The translations under genes and the position numbers were made by a program. A stretch of DNA of 21,316 nt, taken from positions 1 to 21,316 of the forward strand of contig JAAEPW010000946.1 of NCBI GenBank assembly GCA_024232355.1, written 5' to 3'. The notes beneath the pieces were generated by a model. The model saw nothing but the letters and a program-made list of their open reading frames with translations. It did not search any database and was not told where the DNA came from. Source of the DNA: Chloroflexota bacterium. GTDB taxonomy: Bacteria; Chloroflexota; Anaerolineae; B4-G1. Positions 1 to 8,300 of the stretch are shown piece by piece. The first letter of the stretch is position 1; each line of letters opens with the position of its first letter.

Positions 1-441
1 AAAACGAGCCTCGCGCCCGCTCTCTTTGGCAGCGCGCTGGGCATTCTGGGGATTGTCTCGATGGTGGTCTCTACAACACCGCACGTCGCTCACACCCCGC
101 TCTTTGAGATCTATAACGCTCCTGGGGCGACCCCCGCAGATCAGGCGACAATCGCCATCTTGTGGCAGATGGTCAGGGGCCTGTTCGATGCGATGCTCTA
201 CGTGGGGTTCTTTGTTGTGCCGCTAGGTCTCATTCTCATCGGGGTGGCCATGCTCGGAACCCCGACCTTTGGCAAGGGGGTTGGTGGGGTGGTCGTGGCG
301 CTCGGGGGGCTTGGTTTCGTAGCGGCAGTTCTCCAAATGATCGATCCCGCCTCTATGGTCGGCATGGGCAGCTATTTTGCAATCCTCATCTCCTATCTCG
401 TCCTGGGATGGAAGGTCTACAACCTGTCGAAAGCCTCGTAG
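1..441 (+). CDS. Multi-pass membrane protein, C-terminal part (cut by window edge)
   Basis: The reading frame is open from base 1 and ends at a TAG at 439-441, so at least 146 codons belong to a gene that starts outside the window. An internal ATG at 61 is available but the hydrophobic sequence before it is in frame and protein-like, so I treat the gene as truncated by the edge. The visible part has about four hydrophobic segments: around the window start, FDAMLYVGFFVVPLGLILIGVAML, GGVVVALGGLGFVAAVLQMI, and the last about 25 residues. It ends in a short basic tail. The layout of small membrane helices resembles DUF4386-type integral membrane proteins, but I see no diagnostic motif and give no function. 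Confidence 0.7.
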   Translation, partial: KTSLAPALFGSALGILGIVSMVVSTTPHVAHTPLFEIYNAPGATPADQATIAILWQMVRGLFDAMLYVGFFVVPLGLILIGVAMLGTPTFGKGVGGVVVALGGLGFVAAVLQMIDPASMVGMGSYFAILISYLVLGWKVYNLSKAS

Positions 442-457
442 GGAATTTAAGACAAGG

Positions 458-514
458 GAATGACGCGGACGCGCTCAAGGCAATGAAGGAAAAGTGGACG
501 CGCCCGCGTCATTC
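458..514. repeat. 16-bp inverted repeat in the 110-bp intergenic gap
   Basis: Bases 458-473 (GAATGACGCGGACGCG) are the reverse complement of 499-514 with one mismatch, separated by 25 bases. The hairpin lies 17 bp after the stop of the upstream membrane protein gene and 38 bp before the oxidoreductase start. It could act as a transcript end or be a copy of a dispersed repeat. No T-run follows it on either strand, so a classical intrinsic terminator is not supported. Confidence 0.6.
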
Positions 515-551
515 GAACTGTGGAACACGTAACAAATTAGGAGGAATATTA

Positions 552-1550
552 ATGAAAGCAATTCTACAAACAAAATATGGATCGTTCGATGTGTTAAAAC
601 ATGGAAAGGCAGAAAAGCCGACGCCCGGGGACGATCAAGTGCTGGTAAAGGTGCATGCTGCGGCGATCAATGCTGGCAACATGTTTGCGGTGAGTGGCAA
701 ACCGTTCCTTGCGCGCACGTCGTCGGGGCTGCTGAGACCCAAACATCTGAACCCCGGCAGTGACGTGGCGGGGCAGGTGGAGGCTGTCGGCAAGAACGTG
801 ACGCAGTTCAAGCCCGGTGATGAGGTGTTTGGGGACAATTACGGGGGCAGCTGGGGGACGTATGCCGAGTATGTGTGTGTGTCTGAAAATGAATTGGCGC
901 TGAAACCTGCGAATATCACTTTTGAGGAAGCGGCGGCGGTGCCACAAGCGGCGTTGGTGGCCTTGCAAGGGTTGCGCAATATAGGCCAGATTCAAGCCGG
1001 GCAAAAAGTTTTGGTCATAGGCGCTTCTGGCGGTAACGGTACCTTTGCCGTGCAGATCGCTAAAGCGTTTGAGGCCCAGGTGACTGGGGTTTGTAGTACG
1101 CGCAATATCGAATTGGTGCACTCGATTGGCGCTGACCACGTCATTGACTATACTCAGGAAGATTTTGCCCAAACCGGGGAGCAGTATGACTTGATCATTG
1201 CTATGTCGGGGTATCGTCCGCTCCAGGATTACGAGCAGGCGCTGCGTCCTGGGGGCATTTTTGTGTGGGCCGGGGGGCCGCTAAAGGGCCTCTTCGAGGC
1301 GATGCTACTGGGGCCTCGGGTTACGCGCAAGGGAGATAAAAAGCTGACCAACTTGAGCCACCAGCCAAACCAGGATGATCTAGTGTATATGGCCGGGCTG
1401 ATGGAAGCGGGCAAGGTCAAACCGGTGATCGACCGGTGTTTTCCGCTGCAAGAGACGTCTGATGCTTTCCGACATTATGCAGCCGGGCACTTGCAAGGCA
1501 AAGTGGTGATCACTGTGGTAGAAGACAGCGAGCAGCACCCCGCGGCCTAG
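552..1550 (+). CDS. Zinc-independent MDR-family NAD(P)H-dependent oxidoreductase (quinone oxidoreductase-like)
   Basis: This 332-aa protein belongs to the medium-chain dehydrogenase/reductase superfamily. The N-terminal GroES-like domain runs from about residue 1 to 125 (MKAILQTKYG start, PGSDVAGQVEAVG and PGDEVFG motifs). The Rossmann domain follows with the nucleotide-binding loop GASGGNG at residues 157-163. The Cys/His/Glu set that binds catalytic and structural zinc in alcohol dehydrogenases is absent, which points to the quinone oxidoreductase/enoyl reductase branch that uses NADPH. The substrate cannot be told. I chose the ATG at 552 because a strong Shine-Dalgarno TAGGAGG lies at 538-544, 7 bases upstream, and the protein then begins at the family's usual N-terminus. 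The frame stays open further upstream but that part is not family-like. The gene appears monocistronic. Confidence 0.9.
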   Translation: MKAILQTKYGSFDVLKHGKAEKPTPGDDQVLVKVHAAAINAGNMFAVSGKPFLARTSSGLLRPKHLNPGSDVAGQVEAVGKNVTQFKPGDEVFGDNYGGSWGTYAEYVCVSENELALKPANITFEEAAAVPQAALVALQGLRNIGQIQAGQKVLVIGASGGNGTFAVQIAKAFEAQVTGVCSTRNIELVHSIGADHVIDYTQEDFAQTGEQYDLIIAMSGYRPLQDYEQALRPGGIFVWAGGPLKGLFEAMLLGPRVTRKGDKKLTNLSHQPNQDDLVYMAGLMEAGKVKPVIDRCFPLQETSDAFRHYAAGHLQGKVVITVVEDSEQHPAA

Positions 1551-1639
1551 AAACAACGGATCGTGTTTTGGATAAAACAAGAGAATGAATCATACAAGCT
1601 ACTCAGGTATGGAACCCTTGCGAAGGTTCGACAGTGCTT

Positions 1640-1797
1640 TTCAAGCCTTTGCTACCGGACACTTTTTTCTTTGGCCACGAATTTCACGAATTACCACGAA
1701 CGTAAATCAGAAATTAGTGTAAATTCGTGCAATTCGTGGCTAAAAATTCAGCATCTGTTGATCACTTGGATAAAGTGTCCGGTAGTGAATTCAAGCC
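1640..1797. mobile_element. MITE-like element with terminal inverted repeats and 8-bp flanking duplication
   Basis: The element proper is 1648-1789. Its ends are inverted repeats: CTACCGGACACTTT at 1652-1665 is perfectly complementary to 1772-1785, extending to 18 bp with two mismatches. Nested inside, GCCACGAATTTCACGAATT at 1674-1692 pairs with 1722-1740 with one mismatch. An identical 8-bp direct repeat, TTCAAGCC, sits at 1640-1647 and 1790-1797, as expected of a target-site duplication. There is no room for a transposase, so if mobile it would depend on one supplied in trans. A related end (TTTGCTACCGGATACTT) lies at 21009-21025. The family is not one I can name. Confidence 0.6.
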
Positions 1798-1873
1798 AAA
1801 GATACTTTCGTTGACCAAAAATCACTGCAGCAACAGTGCAATTCGCAACCTTTGCAAAAGTAGGCTGAGTAGT

Positions 1874-1901
1874 TTGACAATGTCACATTTGTAGTTACCA
1901 T
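1874..1901 (+). promoter_or_regulatory. Possible sigma-70-type promoter
   Basis: A perfect TTGACA at 1874-1879 is followed after 16 bp by TACCAT at 1896-1901, a 4/6 match to the -10 box. It would leave a leader of about 410 bases before the giant gene at 2320, so the assignment is tentative. Chance matches are common in AT-rich DNA. Confidence 0.3.
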
Positions 1902-2253
1902 ACAAGATGTAAAGGTGTCCTTTTCAATCATCTGAATCGCCATCATGCTACCCTATCTGTGGGGAGGACGGGTAGTGGTTAAATGGCAAGTGATGAGCGC
2001 AGGACGTCAGTGTTCAAGTATAGAGACCCTTGAAAAAATGTATCTCGACACGGTTAGTGCCCTCTACTTTAGCGTCCAAAAGTGCCTCAAAATGGTACGA
2101 TATCTCAAAACCGACGTGAACAACGTAATTCTGCAAGTGTCTCATTCGATGGCACAAATCTGCTTGTTAGCAAACTGACTGTCCAACAGCCATCACTTTC
2201 CTCTATACACCACTACCTAATTCTGTTCCTAGAGCCATTTTAGCGGCGTAATT

Positions 2254-2267
2254 GGCGATAAATCGCC
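2254..2267. repeat. Small GGCGA-TAAA-TCGCC hairpin repeat
   Basis: A 5-bp perfect stem (2254-2258 with 2263-2267) closes a TAAA loop, about 50 bp before the giant gene. The same core, with a TAAAG loop and longer stems, appears twice in the spacer at 12536-12648, so this looks like a member of a dispersed hairpin repeat family. Confidence 0.5.
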
Positions 2268-2319
2268 TACTACGAACCTATCAAATGAGCATTGACATAG
2301 TAGGGCCAGGAGGAATCTA

Positions 2320-5300
2320 ATGCATTCGCTCAATTCTCTCGTTTGGCGCAATCTGACTGCTCACAAACTCCGCAGCATCCTGACCCTGCTGGCGATCTCG
2401 CTGGGCGTGGCGATGGTGTTGGCGGCGTCCATCGTTGGGCAAGCGGCCAATCAGAGCGCCTCCACGCTCTCTGAACAAGGGCCGCGAGTTGATCTGGAAG
2501 TTTTCTCCCGCGACGGTGTACCCTTTGACGATGTTGTTCTGGACATCTTGCGTGCTTCTCCCGACGTGGATCAGATATCGCCTGTGCTGCGCGTCGAGGT
2601 GGAGGGTGTTGACCCGGAGATCGTCGAGTTGGTCTTGCTCGGCGTCGATCCAGAGGTGTACCAGGAACTCCACGAGCCAGAGTTGGTGGGCGGCACGTTC
2701 CTCGCTGAACTGAACACCATCGTGTTGCCGATGGCGGTTGCCATCGATAACGGATTGAGTGTAGGAGACACAATCGCGCTCCAGTTGGGCGAGCGCCGAG
2801 AGACGTTGACCGTGTCGGGGCGGCTCAGGCTGGAGCAAGACTTTACGGCGTTGGATGAGGCCAACGTCGCCTACGTGCCGCTAGCGGTGGCCCAGGTCCT
2901 GCGATCCAGCCCGGGGCAGATCGGTCGGGTCGAAGTAGTGCTGCATCCCGGCGCAGACCCCGACCAGGTCAAAATGGACCTGACCGCGCAAGTGGACGAC
3001 GAACTGGTCGTCGCGCGGGCCGGTGGCACCGGGAACAACTCCTTTGCCGCCATGACCGTCCAGATCGGGCTGGCCCTCGTGGGCATCATCATGCTGTTCG
3101 CTGCTGCTTTTGTGATCATGAACGCCTTTGCCATGTCGGTCACGGCGCGCACGCGCGAGATCGGGTCACTGCGCGCGTTGGGGATGACGCGCCGTCAGGT
3201 AATGACCACCGTGCTGGCCGAGGCGGGTTTACTGGGCCTGGCCGGGGCATCGTTGGGCGTGCCGCTGGGCATCGGGTTGGCCTGGGGTGTGACGTGGGCG
3301 CGCGGCATCCTAGATGACGTGGCCCTCACCGTGCCCTGGTGGGGAGTAGCGGTCAGCGTGACGATGGGGCTGGTGGTGACACTGATCGGCGCGCTGCAAC
3401 CGGCCCGGCGTGCCAGCCGCGTCTCGCCGTTGACGGCGCTGCGCGCGGCGGCTGAGAGAGCGATCCCCGGCTGGTACGAGCGGCGCGGCGGACGTGTGGG
3501 CGGCATCCTGCTGTTCATCCTGCTGCCTGGGCTGACAGTCGCTTCCTTCACCCTGGAACCCGACTTTATCACGGGTTTCGCCTTTTTGGGTGTGGGGATC
3601 GTGGGATTGTTGCTGGGTACGGTGCTTCTGATGCCGACGCTGGTCCCCCTGGTGGCGCGACTGGCCCGCCCCATCCTGGTGCGACGGCTGGGCACGGTCG
3701 GCTGGCTAGCCGCCGACAACTCGGCGCGCAACAAGTTGCGGACGGCGCTGACCGCCGGGGCACTGACCATCGGCCTGACCGCCATCATTGGCACCAGCAC
3801 CATTATAACCGTCAGCCTCAAGGGAGGGTTGGACGCCTATTTTGGCCTCTTTCACGAGGATGGCATGATCCTCCCCGACATTTCCGCGCTGATGGCGTCG
3901 GGCGAGGTCACCATCGAGAACAGTATGAGCATCGCGGGCATCAAACTCGATCCCGCGCTGGTCGAAGCGATCGAGGTGTTGGACGTGGGCACGTTGCTCT
4001 ATTATCGATTTGGGCCGGTGCCAGCGGAACTGAGCCCCATAGCCGGCGCGCCAGGGATTTTCGTCGAGCCGGAAATATTTTTACCCTTGGGCAATTTTGA
4101 CTTTTTTCAAGGTGACGCCGAGAGCGCACTAGAAATGATGCAGCGCGGGCGGGCCTTGTTGTTGATGCCCATCGTTGCCGATAAACTTGGCGTTGACGTG
4201 GGCGACGTCATCCCGGTGGAGACACCGCGCCAGGGTGTGGTCGAGTTTACGGTTGCGGGCGTCGGTGGCACCGGCACGAACTTTACGGTCTTTTCTGCCG
4301 CCGACGGCGAGACCTATTTCGACATATCAGAGCCGTCGTGGATGGGTATCGCCCTTCCAGATGATGGCCGCTTGGATGTGGATGACATGCTGGCTCAGGT
4401 CGAGGCCACCATCGAGCCGTTCGAGGACGTGGTCGTATTCGATATGCGCGATTCGGGTGTCGGCGGCTTGGTCGAGGTCGTAGACCGGCTGCAGACGATG
4501 CTCAACGCACTGCTGCTGTTGGCCGTGGTGGTGGCGGGATTGGGCGTGGTCAACACGATGGTGATCAACGTGGCCGAACGGCGGCGCGAGATCGCACTGC
4601 TGCGAGCGGTCGGGGCCACCCAACGCCAGGTGCGCCAGGTGGTGGTGACCGAGGCCGTCACACTGGGCCTGATGGCCGCTCTCCTCGCCACTGCGCTTAG
4701 CTTGGCCATGCTGGGGTTGTTCGTCGTGGTATATTTGCCCAACGGCGCTACGTCGGTGGGGATGCGGGCCGATTGGGAGACGGCACGCATTTCGTTGCCG
4801 CCCGCCCTGCGAACCTTGGGCATCACCGCCGCGTTGTCGATGATCTTTGGCCCGTTGGTGGCCGGATTGGCCGCTTACTACCCCGCCCGTCAAGCAGCAG
4901 CGATGGACGTGGTCGAGGCGACGCGCAGCGAGCGGCTGGCGCTCAAGACCGCCGGAACTCGCCGCCCAGAGAGCCGCCGCCGTCGTAAAATGGCGCGCTC
5001 GTTGGCCTGGACGCTGGCCTGGCGCAGCCTGACTCAGCACCGCTTGCGCACGATGTTGAGCGCGCTGGCGGTGGCGCTGGGCGTGGCGATGATCGTCGCC
5101 GCCGACGTGACCAGTTCGGGCGTCAGCAGCGCCCTACAAGCCAACGACAACTTGTTTGCCGAATATTTCACCGAGGTAGCTGGTGTTCTCCTGTCGGCGG
5201 TCGGTTTCGTGATCCTCGCGGCAGCGGGATTTTTGATTTTCAATGCCTTTGCAATGGCCGTCACGCAACGCCGTCGCCAGATCGGGGCGTTGCGTTCGCT

Positions 5301-8300
5301 GGGGATGACGCGCCGTCAAGTGATGAGACAGTTACAAGTCGAGGCACTGATCACGGGCGGCCTGGGCACACTGTTGGGCTTGGCCGCCGGACCATTGTTC
5401 GGCTATGGAATGCTGGCGGCAGTGCGGCAGTTTGTAGAGATCGGTCGCGGCAGCGTATCGATCGGCAGCGTGGTGTTGGCTATCGTGATGGGACTGGGCA
5501 TCACGGTGCTTTCGGTGATGATTCCGGCCCGGCGTGCGACTCGCATCTCGCCGCTGGTGGCTCTGCGGGAACGAGCTAGCAAGTCTACAAGTTTACAAGT
5601 GAGCAAGTTTGCAAAATTTCAAGTATTTGTTGGCCTGGCTATTGTGGTAACGCTGGCAATGTATCTGATTGTCGCACCACCTGGCGAGTGGACGGGTAAC
5701 AATCCGCCCTGGGAATGGTTGATGACGATGCTGCTGACCCTGCCGTGGTTGGCCGCATTGATGTTGCTGCTGCCTGCCTTCATTGGCGTTGTGGAACATC
5801 TCACGTTTTACATTTCACGTTTCACGTCCTCTACCGTACGTCTGATGGCCGACAACCTGGGCCGTGACCGGCGACGCGTCACACTGACCGCCCTCACGTT
5901 CGCCGTTGGCCTGACGGTGATCGTCTCGATGAACGGGATGCTGGCCTTTATGAACGGCGTGCTGCTGGTAGAGGCGGCCCAGGGACCACTGGAGCAAGTT
6001 TCCTGGTTCATCTACCCCTTTGACCGGCGTAGCGGTCTGGCACAGATCCAGTCGTTCGGCGGCGGCGCGTTTGCCATATCGCCTACGGTGCAGGAGGACG
6101 TGGAGCAGTTGGCTGCCGGGCGGGCCATGGTCAGCGAGAGCTATATGGCGACCGTATCCGAAATCAGCTCACCGATGCCCGGTTTTCCGTCTCCCATTTT
6201 GGATATGGACAGCCTGACACGCCCCGGTGCTTTTACCTTTACCGAGGGGAATTGGGAAACCGCGCGCCCGATCATGAAATCTGGCTGTGGATTGCTGCTG
6301 CCATCAGGGGTGGCGGCCCGCAACGGTGTGGGCATTAGCGATACCTTTGCGGTGACGGGCAAGGACGGTCCCGTTGCATGCACCGTGGCCGGTATCGGCT
6401 ATGGGGGGACCGCGCCAATGTCCATCATCAGCGTGGCGGCCAGGGATGCGTTCGTGGATGGCCCTCCAGCGTCGTTGACCGTCTGGCCGCTGGAAGGCAC
6501 CGACGTGCTTGCTTTCGAGGCCGAGCTGCGTACCCTGGCCGACCGGCACGGCGACGATGCCTGGGTCGCCACCCCCAACGACGAAGTGCAAGCGGTGGTC
6601 GAGACCAGCGACCAGTTGGAAACGATGATGTACAGCATGTTGGTGCTGGCCATTGTCGCGGCGGCGCTGGGGATGGTCAACACCACCGTGATGAGCGTGG
6701 CCGAGCGGCGGCGCGAGTTGGGCCTGCTGCGGGCCGTCGGCGCGACGCGGCGGCAGACGATGGTCGTCGTGGCGGGCGAGGCGGCTTTGATCGGATTGGT
6801 GGGTGGGATAGTCGGTCTGGTGGCGGGCGCGGGGCTGACGGTCATCTTTTGCCTGGCGTACGGCGGCATTCCCTTTGGCCTGGTGGACCTCGACCTGTGG
6901 CGCGGGGCCTGGCAGAGCGTGCAACCGGCTCTCGTGAATGGGCTGATCGGTATCGTCATCGCGCCCGTGGTCAGCGCCATGGTCGCCTGGACGTCGTCGC
7001 GCTCGCTTTTGCGCGGCTCGGCGATTGAAACGATGGAGCCGGGGCGGCGGCTGGAGACGATCCGCCACGAACCTGTGCGGAGAGCAGCGGTACGCTCGCT
7101 GAATTTTTTGGCGCTGCGCAACATGGAGCAAGGGCGCACGCGCACCATCCTCAGCGCGCTGGCGGTCGCATTGGGCGCGGCGATGACGGTCGCTGCCGAC
7201 ATCACCAGTGGGGCTATTCTGAACGCCCTGTCCGAGTCTGCCGACGCTCAGACTTTTCTGACGGGCCTGCTCGACCAACTCGATATGATGTTGGTGTTGG
7301 TCGGGGTGGGGATAACGTTTGCAGCGGGCTTTTTGGTTTTCAACTCTTTCGCCATGTCGATCACCCAACGCCGCCGCCAGATTGGCGCGCTGCGCTCGCT
7401 GGGGATGGTCCGCCGCCAGGTGATGCGGCTGGTGATGATCGAGGCGCTCATCACCGGCGGGGCGGGGACGCTGGTGGGGGTGATCGTGGGGCCACTCCTG
7501 GGGCGCGGCACCATCGCCATGATGAAGGTGTTTAGCGAAGGGATATTCGTCTTTGGCGAGACAGCGCTCTCTACCTCCAACCTGTTGCTGGCGGCGGTGA
7601 TGGGACTGGGTGTCGCACTGCTCTCTGCCCTGATTCCGGCTTGGCAAGCAACGCGCATCTCGCCGCTGGTCGCGCTGCGTGAAGGAGCGGCGCCTGGGAT
7701 TGCGTCCAGCCCCGTCGGGCGAGTGGTGGCGGGTCTGCTCATTATCCTTTCGATGATCGTTTGCCTGATTATCGCGCCGCCGGGCGAGTGGGTGACGTCT
7801 CCGATGGACACCATTTTGACGATCCTATTTGCGGTGCTGTGGTTGGGGTGTCTGGCGGTGATCTTGCCTGCCCTCATCGGCAGCGTCGGGCGCTGGATGC
7901 GCGCACCACTCACGCACACATGGGGAGCGACCGGACGGCTGATGGCCGATAACCTGGGGCGCGGGCGGGGGCGCGTGATGCTGACCATCCTGACGCTGGC
8001 CGTGGCCCTGGCGATGATCGTCAGCACGACGGGCTTTATCCGCTTTATGTTTTTCGAGTTGATGATGCCCAAGATCGAGCGGGCGGCGCAAATGGGCACC
8101 TGGATGCTAGCCCCCTTTGATTATACATCTGGCATGTCCGCCTATACCGATGTGGCCTCACTGGCACTGCCACCTGAAGCGATAAAAGATGTGCGCCAGG
8201 TGGTGGGTGAGCGCGGCCACGTTATGCCGGTCTATTTTGTGATCGTGCCCGAAATCTCGTTTTTAGGCACGACCTACTTTTCCTTCGTCGCGGACCCCCA

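Larger units (their letters stand above)
1551..2319. other. Gene-poor intergenic region
   Basis: About 770 bp lie between the oxidoreductase stop and the giant permease-cyclase gene, and the base composition is clearly more AT-rich than the flanking genes. It holds a 142-bp inverted-repeat element (1648-1789), a possible promoter (1874-1901) and a small hairpin (2254-2267). A 77-codon open frame at 1945-2178 has no ribosome binding site and no recognisable content, so I do not call it a gene. Confidence 0.7.

Noticed and set aside
162..551. N-terminal extension of the oxidoreductase
   Set aside because: The upstream in-frame part overlaps the membrane protein gene in another frame and is not family-like; the ATG at 552 has a strong ribosome binding site.
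1945..2178. 77-codon open frame on the + strand in the intergenic region
   Set aside because: No ribosome binding site, no recognisable motif and AT-rich noncoding-like composition.
6304..7647. Long 447-codon - strand frame opposite the permease units
   Set aside because: GC-rich coding DNA commonly leaves open antisense frames; the translation is a His/Arg/Gln-rich run typical of such shadows.
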